DNA of 64,000 nt from Hydractinia symbiolongicarpus (Eukaryota; Cnidaria; Hydrozoa; Anthoathecata; Hydractiniidae): contig NC_079879.1 in the NCBI RefSeq assembly GCF_029227915.1, positions 30,758,501 through 30,822,500 on the forward strand, written 5' to 3'. The notes beneath the pieces were generated by a model. It had not been told where the DNA came from. It made no database searches and saw only the letters and a program-made list of their open reading frames with translations. Both the position numbers and the translations under genes were made by a program. The first letter of the stretch is position 1, and the number at the start of each line of letters is the position of its first letter. Positions 23,074 to 36,540 of this stretch are shown here, piece after piece.

Positions 23074-25040
23074 ACGGGCCGAGTCCGGGAGTTACGGGAA
23101 GTCGTGGGTTTTCGTTTGCCGGCGATTTAACTTCTTTTATTCAGCGTCTCATCAAAAATGAAAACATTTTGAAAACTACAAGTCTCATGGGCTTTAGTGG
23201 TGAAATAATATTTTAAAAAATCGTTCGGGAAATGAGTTTACTCCCTGGGTACTTTCTTTGTATACTTTTGACTATACGGGCCGAGTCTGGGATTTACGGA
23301 AAATCGCAGGTTTTCGTTTGCCGGCGATTAAACTTCGTTTAATCAGCGTCTCATCAAAAATGAGAACATTTTGAAAACTACAAGTCTCATGGGCTTTAGT
23401 GGTGAAATAATAATTTAAAAAATCGTTCGGGAAATGAGTTTACTCCCTGGGTACTTTCTTTGTATACTTTTGACTATACGGGTCGAGTCTGGGATTTACG
23501 GGAAATCGCAGGTTTTCGTTTGCCGGCGATTAAACTTCTTTTATTCAGCGTCTCATGAAAAATGAAAACATTTTTGAAAACTGCAAGTCTCATGCGATTT
23601 AGTGGTGAAAAGATAATTTAAAAAATCGTTCTGGAAATGAGTTAACTCACAGGGCACTTTCTTTGTATACATTGGACTATACGGGACAAGCCCGCGATTT
23701 AAGGGAAATCGCCGGTTTTCGTTTGCCGGCTATTAAACCAAATCCATTAAGCGTCTCATCAAAAATGAAAACTTTTCTGAAAACTACAAGTCTCATGGGC
23801 TTTAGTGGTGAAATAATAATTTAAAAAATCGTTCGGGAAATGAGTTTACTCCCTGGGTACTTTATTTGTATACTTTTGACTATACGGGCCGATTCCGGGA
23901 TTTACGGGAAATCGCAGGTTTTCCTTTGCCGGCAAATAAACTCATTTTATTCAGCGTCTCATCAAAAATGAAAACATTTTTGAAAACTGCAAGTCTCATG
24001 CGTTTTAGTGGTGAAAAGTTAATTTAAAAAATCGTTCGGGAAATGAGTTTACTCCCTGGGTACTTTCTTTGTATACTTTTGACTATACGGGCCGAGTCCG
24101 GGAGTTACGGGAAGTCGTGGGTTTTCGTTTGCCGGCGATTTAACTTCTTTTATTCAGCGTCTCATCAAAAATGAAAACATTTTGAAAACTACAAGTCTCA
24201 TGGGCTTTAGTGGTGAAATAATATTTTAAAAAATCGTTCGGGAAATGAGTTTACTCCCTGGGTACTTTCTTTGTATACTTTTGACTATACGGGCCGAGTC
24301 TGGGATTTACGGAAAATCGCAGGTTTTCGTTTGCCGGCGATTAAACTTCGTTTAATCAGCGTCTCATCAAAAATGAGAACATTTTGAAAACTACAAGTCT
24401 CATGGGCTTTAGTGGTGAAATAATAATTTAAAAAATCGTTCGGGAAATGAGTTTACTCCCTGGGTACTTTCTTTGTATACTTTTGACTATACGGGTCGAG
24501 TCTGGGATTTACGGGAAATCGCAGGTTTTCGTTTGCCGGCGATTAAACTTCTTTTATTCAGCGTCTCATGAAAAATGAAAACATTTTTGAAAACTGCAAG
24601 TCTCATGCGATTTAGTGGTGAAAAGATAATTTAAAAAATCGTTCTGGAAATGAGTTAACTCACAGGGCACTTTCTTTGTATACATTGGACTATACGGGAC
24701 AAGCCCGCGATTTAAGGGAAATCGCCGGTTTTCGTTTGCCGGCTATTAAACCAAATCCATTAAGCGTCTCATCAAAAATGAAAACTTTTCTGAAAACTAC
24801 AAGTCTCATGGGCTTTAGTGGTGAAATAATAATTTAAAAAATCGTTCGGGAAATGAGTTTACTCCCTGGGTACTTTCTTTGTATACTTTTGACTATACGG
24901 GCCGATTCCGGGATTTACGGGAAATCGCAGGTTTTCCTTTGCCGGCGATTAAACTCATTTTATTCAGCGTCTCATCAAAAATGAAAACATTTTTGAAAAC
25001 TGCAAGTCTCATGCGTTTTAGTGGTGAAAAGTTAATTCAA
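23074..25040 (+). repeat. 5-monomer (1013-bp) tandem duplication
   Basis: Bases 23074-24086 and 24087 to about 25037 align at a constant 1013-bp shift, five units of about 202.6 bp. Shared markers are GCGATTTAACTTC, AAATGAGAACATTTTG, TTCGTTTAATCAG and AATCGCCGGTTTTCG. The left limit follows an A/T difference at 23073/24086; the right limit is the change to AATTCAAAAAAGCG at about 25034. Small differences such as TTTATTTG and GGCAAATAAAC in the first copy (about 23870-23940) show slight ageing. Confidence 0.82.
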
Positions 25041-27480
25041 AAAAGCGTTTTGGAAATGAGTTTACTCACAGGGTACTTTCTTTGTATACATTCGACTATA
25101 CGGGACAAGCCCGGGATTTACGGGAAATCGCGGGTTTTCGTTTGCCGGCGATTAAACCACTTTCACTAAGCGTCTCATCAAAAATGAAAATATTTCTGAA
25201 AACTACAAGTCTCATGGGCTTTAGTGGTGAAATAATAATTTAAAAAATCGTTCGGGAAATGAGTTTACTCCCTGGGTACTTTCTTTGTATACTTTTGACT
25301 ATACGGGCCGAGTCCGGGGTTTACGGGAGGTGGCGGGTTTTCGTTTGCAGACGATTAAACTTCTTTTAATCAGCGTCTCATCAAAAATGAAAACATTTTG
25401 AAAACTAGAAGTCTCATGGGCTTTAGTGGTGAAATAATAATTTAAAAAATCGTTTGGGAAATGAGTTTACTCCCTGGGTACTTTCTTTGTATACTTTTGA
25501 CTATACGGGTCGAGTCTGGGATTTACGGGAAATCGCAGGTTTTCTTTTGCCGGCGATTAAACTTCTTTTATTCAGCGTCTCATGAAAAATGAAAACATTT
25601 TTGAAAACTACAAGTCTCATGCGATTTAGTGGTGAAAAGATAATTTAAAAAATCGTTCTGGAAATGAGTTAACTCACAGGGTACTTTCTTTGTATACATT
25701 GGACTATACGGGACAAGCCCGCGATTTAAGGGAAATCGCGGGTTTTCGTTTGCCGGCTATTAAACCACATTCATTAAGCGTCTCATCAAAAATGAAAACA
25801 TTTCAGAAAACTACAAGTCTCATGGGCTTTAGTGGTGAAATAATAATTTAAAAAATCGTTCGGGAAATGAGTTTACTCCCTGGGTACTTTCTTCGTATAC
25901 TTTTGACTATACGGGCCGAGTCCGGGAGTTACGGGAAGTCGTGGGTTTTCGTTTGCCGGCGATTAAACTTCTTTTATTCAGCGTCTCATCAAAAATGAAA
26001 ACATTTTGAAAACTACAAGTCTCATGGGCTTTAGTGGTGAAATTATATTTTAAAAAATCGTTCGGGAAATGAGTTTACTCCCTGGGTACTTTCTTTGTAT
26101 ACTTTTGACTATACGGGCCGAGTCTGGGATTTACGGGAAATCGCAGGTTTTCGTTTGCCGGCGATTAAACCACTTTAACTAAGCGTCTCATCAAAAATGA
26201 AAACATTTCTGAAAACTACAAGTCTCATGGGCTTTAGTGGTGAAATAATAATTTAAAAAATCGTTCGGGAAATGAGTTTACTCCCTGGGTACTTTCTTCG
26301 TATACTTTTGACTATACGGGCCGAGTCCGGGAGTTACGGGAAGTCGTGGGTTTTCGTTTGCCGGCGATTAAACTTCTTTTATTCAACGTCTCATCAAAAA
26401 TGAAAACATTTTGAAAACTACAAGTCTCATGGGCTTTAGTGGTGAAATAATATTTTAAAAAATCGTTCGGGAAATGAGTTTACCCCCTGGGTACTTTCTT
26501 TGTATACTTTTGACTATACGGGCCGAGTCTGGGATTTACGGGAAATCGCAGGTTTTCGTTTGCCGGCGATTACACTTCTTTTAATCAGCGTCTCATCAAA
26601 AATGAAAACATTTTGAAAACTACAAGTCTCATGGGCTTTAGTGGTGAAATAATAATTTAAAAAATCGTTCGGGAAATGAGTTTACTCCCTGGGTACTTTC
26701 TTTGTATACTTTTGACTATACGGGTCGAGTCTGGGATTTACGGGAAATCGCAGGTTTTCGTTTGCCGGCAATTAAACTTCTTTTATTCAGCGTCTCATGA
26801 AAAATGAAAACATTTTTGAAAACTACAAGTCTCATGCGATTTAGTGGTGAAAAGATAATTTAAAAAATCGTTCTGGAAATGAATTAACTCACAGGGTACT
26901 TTCTTTGTATACATTGGACTATACGGGACAAGCCCGCGATTTAAGGGAAATCGTGGGTTTCGTTTGCCGGCTATTAAACCACATTCATTAAGCGTCTCAT
27001 CAAAAATAAAAATATTTCTGAAAACTACAAGTCTCATGGGCTTTAGTGGTGAAATAATAATTTAAAAAATCGTTCGGGAAATGAATTTACTCCCTGGGTA
27101 CTCTCTTCGTATACTTTTGACTATACGGGCCGAGTCCGGGAGTTACGGGAAGTCGTGGGTTTTCGTTTGCCGGCGATTAAACTTCTTTTATTCAGCGCCT
27201 CATCAAAAATGAAAACATTTTGAAAACTACAAGTCTCATGGGCTTTAGTGGTGAAATAATATTTTAAAAAATCGTTCGGGAAATGAGTTTACTCCCTGGG
27301 TACTTTCTTTGTATACTTTTGACTATACGGGCCGAGTCTGGGATTTACAGGAAATCGCAGGTTTTCGTTTGCCGGCGATTAAACTTCTTTTATTCAGCGT
27401 CTCATGAAAAATGAAAACATTTTTGAAAACTGCAAGTCTCATGCGATTTAGTGGTGAAAAGATAATTTAAAAAATCGTTC
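25041..27480 (+). repeat. Re-used block matching 11.5-13.4 kb and 15.25-15.7 kb
   Basis: From about 25250 the monomer order follows that from about 11.68 kb (shift 13575 bp), including the TTTGCAGACG monomer and TTTTCTTTTGCC at 25533. At about 27001 it switches to the series found at 15251-15720 (shift 11750 bp, with ACTCTCTTCG at 27101). It ends at about 27480, where the class composition of the array changes sharply. Private changes such as AACTAGAAG at about 25405 are present. Confidence 0.78.
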
Positions 27481-30400
27481 TGGAAATGAGTATACTCACA
27501 GGGTACTTTCTTTGTATACATTCGACTATACGGGCTAAGCCCGGTATTTACGGGAAATCGCGGGTTTTCGTTTGCCGGCGATTAAACCACTTTCACTAAG
27601 CGTCTCATCAAAAATAAAAACATTTCTGAAAACTACAAGTCTCATGCGTTTTAGTGGTGAAAAAATAATATTAAAAATCGTTCGGGAAATGAGTTTACTC
27701 ACAGGGTACTTTCTTTGTATACATTCGACTATACGGGCTAAGCCCGGTATTTACGGGAAATCGCGGGTTTTCGTTTGCCGGCGATTAAACCACTTTCACT
27801 AAGCGTCTCATCAAAAATAAAAACATTTCTGAAAACTACAAGTCTCATGAGTTTTAGTGGTGAAAAAATAATTTAAAAAATCGTTCGGGAAATGAGTTTA
27901 CTCCCTGGGTACTTTCTTTGTATACTTTTGACTATACGGGACAAACCCGGGATTTACGGGAAATCGCGGGTTTTCGTTTGCCGGCGATTAAACCACTTTC
28001 ACTAAGCGTCTCATCAACAATGAAAACACTTTTAAAAACTACAAGTCTCATGCGTTTTAGTGGTGAAAAAATAATATAAAAAATCGTTCAGGAAATGAGT
28101 TTACTCCCTGGGTACTTTCTTCGTATACTTTTGACTATACGGGCCGAGTCCGGGGTTTACGGGAAATGCCGGGTTTTCGTTTGCCGGCAATTAAACTTCT
28201 TTTAATCAGCGTCTCATCAAAAATGAAAACATTTTTGAAAACTACAAGTCTCATGAGTTTTAGTGGTAAAAAGATAATTTAAAAAATCGTTTTGGAAATG
28301 AGTTTACTCACAGGGTACTTTCTTTGTATACATTCGACTATACGGCAAAGCCCGGGATTTACGGGAAATCGCGGGTTTTCGTTTGCCGGCGATTAAACCA
28401 CTTTCATTAAGCGTCTTATCAAAAATGAAAACATTTCTGAAAAGTACAAGTCTCATGGGCTTTAGTGGTGAAATAATAATTTAAAAAATCGTTCGGGAAA
28501 TGAGTTTACTCCCTGGGTACTTTCTTTGTATACTTTTGACTATACGGGACAAGCCCGGGATTTACGGGAAATCGCGGGTTTTCGTTTGCCGGCGATTAAA
28601 CCACTTTCACTAAGCGTCTCATCAAAAATGAAAACATTTCTGAAAACTACAAGTCTCATGCGTTTTAGTGGTGAAAAAATAATTTAAAAAATCGTTCGGG
28701 AAATGAGTATACTCACAGGGTACTTTCTTTGTATACATTTGACTATACGGGCTAAGCCCGGTATTTACGGGAAATCGCGGGTTTTCGTTTGCCGGCAATT
28801 AAACCACTTTTACTAAGCGTCTCATCAAAAATAAAAACATTTCTGAAAACTACAAGTCTCATGCGTTTTAGTGGTGAAAAAATAATTTAAAAAATCGTTC
28901 GGGAAATGAGTATACTCACTGGGTACTTTCTTTGTATACATTCGACTATACGGGCTAAGCCCGGTATTTACGGGAAATCGCGGGTTTTCGTTTGCCGGCG
29001 ATTAAACCACTTTCACTAAGCGTCTCATCAAAAATAAAAACATTTCTGAAAACTACAAGTCTCATGCGTTTTAGTGGTGAAAAAATAATATAAAAAATCG
29101 TTCGGGAAATAAGTTTACTCACAGGGTACTTTCTTTGTATACATTCGACTATACGGGCTAAGCCCGGTATTTACGGGAAATCGCGGATTTTCGTTTGCCG
29201 GCGATTAAACCACTTTCACTAAGCGTCTCATCAAAAATAAAAACATTTCTGAAAACTACAAGTCTCATGCGTTTTAGTGGTGAAAAAATAATTTAAAAAA
29301 TCGTTCGGGAAATGAGTTTACTCCCTGGGTACTTTCTTTGTATACTTTTGACTATACGGGACAAACCCGGGATTTACGGGAAATCGCGGGTTTTCGTTTG
29401 CCGGCGATTAAACCACTTTCACTAAGCGTCTCATCAAGAATGAAAACACTTTTAAAAACTACAAGTCTCATGCGTTTTAGTGGTGAAAAAATAATATAAA
29501 AAATCGTTCAGGAAATGAGTTTACTCCCTGGGTACTTTCTTTGTATACTTTTGACTTTACGGGACAAGCCCAGGATTTACGGGAAATCGCGGGTTTTCGT
29601 TTGCCGGTGATTAAATCACTTTCACTAAGCGTCTCATCAACAATGAAAACACTTTTAAAAACTACAAGTCTCATGCGTTTTAGTGGTGAAAAAATAATAT
29701 AAAAAATCGTTCGGGAAATGAGTATACTCACAGGGTACTTTCTTTGTATACATTTGACTATACGGGCTAAGCCCGGTATTTACGGGAAATCGCGGGTTTT
29801 CGTTTGCCGGCGATTAAACCACTTTCACTAAGCGTCTCATCAAAAATAAAAACATTTCTGAAAACTACAAGTCTCATGCGTTTTAGTGGTGAAAAAATAA
29901 TTTAAAAAATCGTTCGGGAAATGAGTTTACTCCCTGGGTACTTTCTTTGTATACTTTTGACTTTACGGGACAAGCCCAGGATTTACGGGAAATCGCGGGT
30001 TTTCGTTTGCCGGTGATTAAACCACTTTCACTAAGCGTCTCATCAACAATGAAAACACTTTTAAAAACTACAAGTCTCATGCGTTTTAGTGGTGAAAAAA
30101 TAATATAAAAAATCGTTCGGGAAATGAGTTTACTCCCTGGGTACTTTCTTCGTATACTTTTGACTATACAGGCCGAGTCCGGGGTTTACGGGAAATGCCG
30201 GGTTTTCGTTTGCCGGCGATTAAACTTCTTTTAATCAGCGTCTCATCAAAAATGAAAACATTTTTGAAAACTACAAGTCTCATGCGTTTTAGTGGTAAAA
30301 AGATAATTTAAAAAATCGTTTTGGAAATGAGTTTACTCACAGGGTACTTTCTTTGTATACATTCGACTATACGGGACAAGCCCTGTATTTACGGGAAATC

Positions 30401-33400
30401 GCGGGTTTTCGTTTGCCGGCGATTAAACCACTTTCACTAAGCGTCTCATCAAAAATGAAAATATTTCTGAAAACTACAAGTCTCATGGGCTTTAGTGGTG
30501 AAATAATAATTTAAAAAATCGTTCGGGAAATGAATTTACTCCCTGGGTACTTTCTTCGTATACTTTTGACTATACGGGCCGAGTCCGGGAGTTACGGGAA
30601 GTCGTGGGTTTTCGTTTGCCGGCGATTAAACTTCTTTTATTCAGCGCCTCATCAAAAATGAAAACATTTTGAAAACTACAAGTCTCATGGGCTTTAGTGG
30701 TGAAATAATATTTTAAAAAATCGTTCGGGAAATGAGTTTACTCCCTGGGTACTTTCTTTGTATACTTTTGACTATACGGGCCGAGTCTGGGATTTACAGG
30801 AAATCGCAGGTTTTCGTTTGCCGGCGATTAAACTTCTTTTATTCAGCGTCTTATGAAAAATGAAAACATTTTTGAAAACTGCAAGTCTCATGCGATTTAG
30901 TGGTGAAAAGATAATTTAAAAAATCGTTCTGGAAATGAGTTAACTCACAGGGTACTTTCTTTGTATACATTGGACTATACGGGACAAGCCCGGGATTTAA
31001 GGGAAATCGCGGGTTTTCGTTTGCCGGCTATTAAACCACATTCATTAAGCGTCTCATCAAAAATGAAAACATTTCTGAAAAGTACAAGTCTCATGCGTTT
31101 TAGTGGTGAAAAAATAATTTAAAAAATCGTTCGGGAAATGAGTATACTCACAGGGTACTTTCTTTGTATACATTCGACTATACGGGCTAAGCCCGGTATT
31201 TACGGGAAATCGCGGGTTTTCGTTTGCCGGCGATTAAACCACTTTCACTAAGTGTCTCATCAAAAATAAAAACATTTCTGAAAACTACAAGTCTCATGCG
31301 TTTTAGTGGTGAAAAAATAATATAAAAAATCGTTCGGGAAATGAGTTTACTCACAGGGTACTTTCTTTGTATACATTCGACTATACGGGCTAAGCCCGGT
31401 ATTTACGGGAAATCGCGGGTTTTCGTTTGCCGGCGATTAAACCACTTTCACTAAGCGTCTCATCAAAAATAAAAACATTTCTGAAAACTACAAGTCTCAT
31501 GCGTTTTAGTGGTGAAAAAATAATTTAAAAAATCGTTCGGGAAATGAGTTTACTCCCTGGGTACTTTCTTTGTATACTTTTGACTATACGGGAGAAGCCC
31601 GGGATTTACGGGAAATCGCGGGTTTTCGTTTGCCGGCGATTAAACCACTTTCACTAAGCGTCTCATCAACAATGAAAACACTTTTAAAAACTACAAGTCT
31701 CATGCGTTTTAGTGGTGAAAAAATAATATAAAAAATCGTTCGGGAAATGAGTTTACTCCCTGGGTACTTTCTTCGTATACTTTTGACTATACGGGCCGAG
31801 TCCGGGGTTTACGGGAAATGCCGGGTTTTCGTTTGCCGGCGATTAAACTTCTTTTAATCAGCGTCTCATCAAAAATGAAAACATTTTTGAAAACTACAAG
31901 TCTCATGAGTTTTAGTGGTAAAAAGATAATTTAAAAAATCGTTTTGGAAATGAGTTTACTCACAGGGTACTTTCTTTGTATACATTCGACTATACGGCAA
32001 AGCCCGGGATATACGGGAAATCGCGGGTTTTCGTTTGCCGGCGATTAAACCACTTTCATTAAGCGTCTCATCAAAAATGAAAACATTTCTGAAAAGTACA
32101 AGTCTCATGGGCTTTAGTGGTGAAAAAATAATTTAAAAAATCGTTCGGGAAATGAGTATACTCACAGGGTACTTTCTTTGTATACATTCGACTATACGGG
32201 CTAAGCACGGTATTTACGGGAAATCGCGGGTTTTCGTTTGCCGGCGATTAAACCACTTTCACTAAGCGTCTCATCAAAAATAAAAACATTTCTGAAAACT
32301 ACAAGTCTCATGCGTTTTAGTGGTGAAAAAATAATATAAAAAATCGTTCGGGAAATGAGTTTACTCACAGGGTACTTTCTTCGTATACTTTTGACTATAC
32401 GGGCCGAGTCCGGGGTTTACGGGAAATGCCGGGTTTTCGTTTGCCGGCGATTAAACTTCTTTTAATCAGCGTCTCATCAAAAATGAAAACATTTTTGAAA
32501 ACTACAAGTCTCATGAGTTTTAGTGGTAAAAAGATAATTTAAAAAATCGTTTTGGAAATGAGTTTACTCACAGGGTACTTTCTTTGTATACATTCGACTA
32601 TACGGCAAAGCCCGGGATATACGGGAAATCGCGGGTTTTCGTTTGCCGGCGATTAAACCACTTTCATTAAGCGTCTCATCAAAAATGAAAACATTTCTGA
32701 AAAGTACAAGTCTCATGGGCTTTAGTGGTGAAATAATAATTTAAAAAATCGTTCCGGAAATGAGTTTACTCCCTGGGTACTTTCTTTGTATACTTTTGAC
32801 TGTACGGGACAAGCCCGGGATTTACTGGAAATCGCGGGTTTTCGTTTGCCGGCGATTAAACCACTTTCACTAAGCGTCTCATCAAAAATGAAAACATTTC
32901 TGAAAACTACAAGTCTCATGCGTTTTAGTGGTGAAAAAATAATTTAAAAAATCGTTCGGGAAATGAGTATACTCACAGGGTACTTTCTTTGTATACATTC
33001 GACTATACGGGCTAAGCACGGTATTTACGGGAAATCGCGGGTTTTCGTTTGCCGGCGATTAAACCACTTTCACTAAGCGTCTCATCAAAAATAAAAACAT
33101 TTCTGAAAACTACAAGTCTCATGCGTTTTAGTGGTGAAAAAATAATATAAAAAATCGTTCGGGAAATGAGTTTACTCACAGGGTACTTTCTTTGTATACA
33201 TTCGACTATACGGGCTAAGCCCGGTATTTACGGGAAATCGCGGGTTTTCGTTTGCCGGCGATTAAACCACTTTCACTTAGCGTCTCATCAAAAATAAAAA
33301 CATTTCTGAAAACTACAAGTCTCATGCGTTTTAGTGGTGAAAAAATAATTTAAAAAATCGTTCGGGAAATGAGTTTACTCCCTATGTACTTTACTTGTAT

Positions 33401-36400
33401 ACTTTTGACTATACGGGACAAGCCCGGGATTTACGGGAAATCGCGGGTTTTCGTTTGCTGGTGATTAAACCACTTTCACTAAGCGTCTCATCAACAATGA
33501 AAACACTTTTAAAAACTACAAGTCTCATGCGTTTTAGTGGTGAAAAAATAATATAAAAAATCGTTCGGGAAATGAGTTTACTCCCTGGGTACTTTCTTCG
33601 TATACTTTTGACTATACGGGCCGAGTCCGGGAGTTACGGGAAGTCGTGGGTTTTCGTTTGCCGGCGATTAAACTTCTTTTAATCAGCGTCTCATCAAAAA
33701 TGAAAACACTTTTGAAAACTACAAGTCTCATGCGTTTTAGTGGTAAAAAGATATTCAAAAAATCGTTTTGGAAATGAGTTTACTCACAGGGTACTTTCTT
33801 TGTATACATTCGACTATACGGCAAAGCCCGGGATTTACGGGAAATCGCGGGTTTTCGTTTGCCGGCGATTAAACCACTTTCATTAAGCGTCTCATCAAAA
33901 ATGAAAACATTTCTGAAAAGTACAAGTCTCATGGGCTTTAGTGGTGAAATAATAATTTAAAAAATCGTTCGGGAAATGAGTTTACTTCCTGGGTACTTTC
34001 TTTGTATACTTTTGACTATACGGGACAAACCCGGGATTTACGGGAAATCGCGGGTTTTCGTTTGCCGGCGATTAAACCACTTTCACTAAGCGTCTCATCA
34101 AAAATGAAAACATTTCTAAAAACTACAAGTCTCATGCGTTTTAGTGGTGAAAAAATAATTTAAAAAATCGTTCGGGAAATGAGTATACTCACAGGGTACT
34201 TTCTTTGTCTACATTCGACTATACGGGCTAAGCCCGGTATTTACGGGAAATCGCGGGTTTTCGTTTGCCGGCGATTAAACCACTTTCACTAAGCGTCTCA
34301 TCAAAAATAAAAACATTTCTGAAAACTACAAGTCTCATGCGTTTTAGTGGTGATAAAATAATATAAAAAATCGTTCGGGAAATGAGTTTACTCACAGGGT
34401 ACTTTCTTTGTATACATTCGACTATACGGGCTAAGCCCGGTATTTACGGGAAATCGCGGGTTTTCGTTTGCCGGCGATTAAACCACTTTCACTAAGCGTC
34501 TCATCAAAAATAAAAACATTTCTGAAAACTACAAGTCTCATGCGTTTTAGTGGTGAAAAAATAATTTAAAAAATCCTTCGGGAAATGAGTTTACTCCCTG
34601 GGTACTTTCTTTGTATACTTTTGACTATACGGGACAAGCCCGGGATTTACGGGAAATCGCGGGTTTTCGTTTGCCGGTGATTAAACCACTTTCACTAAGC
34701 GTCTCATCAACAATGAAAACATTTCTGAAAACTACAAGTCTCATGCGTTTTAGTGGTAAAAAGATAATTTAAAAAATCGTTTTCGAAATGAGTTTACTCA
34801 CAGGGTACTTTCTTTGTATACATTCGACTATACGGCAAAGCCCGGGATTTACGGGAAATCGCGGGTTTTCGTTTGCCGGCGATTAAACTTCTTTTATTCA
34901 GCGTCTCATCAAAAATGAAAACATCTTTAAAAACTACAAGTCTTATGGGCTTTAGTGGTGAAATAATAATTTAAAAAATCGTTCGGGAAATGAGTTTACT
35001 CCCTGGGTACTTTCTTTGTATACTTTTGACTATACGGGCCGAGTCCGGGATTTACGGGAAATCGCAGGTTTTCGTTTGCCGGCGATTAAACTCCTTTTAT
35101 TCAGCGTCTCATCAAAAAGGAAAACATTTTTGAAAACTACAAGTCTCATGCGTTTTAGTGGTGAAACGATAATTTAAAAAATCGTTTTGGAAATGAGTTT
35201 ACTCACAGGGTACTTTCTTTGTATACATTCGACTATACGGGCTAAGCCCGGTATTTACGGGAAATCGCGGGTTTTCGTTTGCCGGCGATTAAACCACTTT
35301 CACTAAGCGTCTCATCAAAAATAAAAACATTTCTGAAAACTACAAGTCTCATGCGTTTTAGTGGTGAAAAAATAATTTAAAAAATCGTTCGGGAAATGAG
35401 TTTACTCCCTGGGTACTTTCTTTGTATACTTTTGACTATACGGGACAAGCCCGGGATTTACGGGAAATCGCGGGTTTTCGTTTGCCGGTGATTAAACCAC
35501 TTTCACTAAGCGTCTCATCAACAATGAAAACACTTTTAAAAACTACAAGTCTCATGCGTTTTAGTGGTGAAAAAATAATATAAAAAATCGTTCGGGAAAT
35601 GAGTTTACTCCCTGGGTACTTTCTTCGTATACTTTTGACTATACGGGCCGAGTCCGGGGTTTACGGGAAATGGCGGGTTTTCGTTTGCCGGCGATTAAAC
35701 TTCTTTTAATCAGCGTCTCATCAAAAATGAAAACATTTCTGAAAACTACAAGCCTCATGCGTTTTAGTGGTAAAAAGATAATTTAAAAAATCGTTTTGGA
35801 AATGAGTTTACTCACAGGGTACTTTCTTTGTATACATTCGACTATACGGCAAAGCCCGGGATTTACGGGAAATCGCGGGTTTTCATTTGCCGGCGATTAA
35901 ACCACTTTCATTAAGCGTCTCATCAAAAATGAAAACATTTCTGAAAACTACAAGCCTCATGCGTTTTAGTGGTGAAAAAATAATTTAAAAAATCGTTCGG
36001 GAAATGAGTTTACTCCTTGGGAACTTTCTTTGTGTACTTTTGACTATACGGGCCGAGTCCGGGAGTTACGGGAAGTCGTGGGTTTTTGTTTGCCGGCGAT
36101 TAAACTTCTTTTATTCAGCGTCTCATCAAAAATGAAAACATCTTTAAAAACTACAAGTCTTATGGGCTTTAGTGGTGAAATAATAATTTAAAAAATCGTT
36201 CGGGAAATGAGTTTACTCCCTGGGTACTTTCTTTGTATACTTTTGACTATACGGGCCGAGTCCGGGATTTACGGGAAATCGCGGGTTTTCGTTTGCCGGC
36301 GATTAAACCACTTTCACTAAGCGTCTCATCAAAAATAAAAACATTTCTGAAAACTACAAGTCTCATGCGTTTTAGTGGTGAAAAAATAATTTAAAAAATC

Positions 36401-36540
36401 GTTCGGGAAATGAGTTTACTCACAGGGTACTTTCTTTGTAAACATTCGACTATACGGGCTAAGCCCGGTATTTACGGGAAATCGCGGGTTTTCGTTTGCC
36501 GGCGATTAAACCACTTTCACTAAGCGTCTCATCAAAAATA
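27481..36540 (+). repeat. Shuffled satellite segment rich in CTAAGCCCGGTATTT monomers
   Basis: About 45 monomers of a different class set occupy this stretch: CTAAGCCCGG with AAAAATAAAAAC, CAACAATG with ACACTTTTAAAAAC and AATAATATA, GGCAAAGCCCGG with GTAAAAAGATAA, and TTCGTATAC with AAATGCCGG. A marker monomer carrying CTTCGTATAC occurs at about 28119, 30148, 31771, 32379, 33597, 35623 and 36840, spacings of about 10, 8, 3, 6, 10 and 6 monomers, so the order is modular but not fixed. Bases around 30450-30900 are a third copy of the 15251/27001 series. No gene is seen. Confidence 0.8.
31771..32720 (+). repeat. 3-monomer (608-bp) tandem duplication
   Basis: AAATGCCGG at 31816 recurs at 32424, and GGGATATACGGG at about 32006 recurs at about 32614, a constant 608-bp shift. 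The repeat covers the CTTCGTATAC, ATGAGTTTTAG and GGCAAAGCCCGG monomers. The second copy ends near 32720. Confidence 0.8.
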
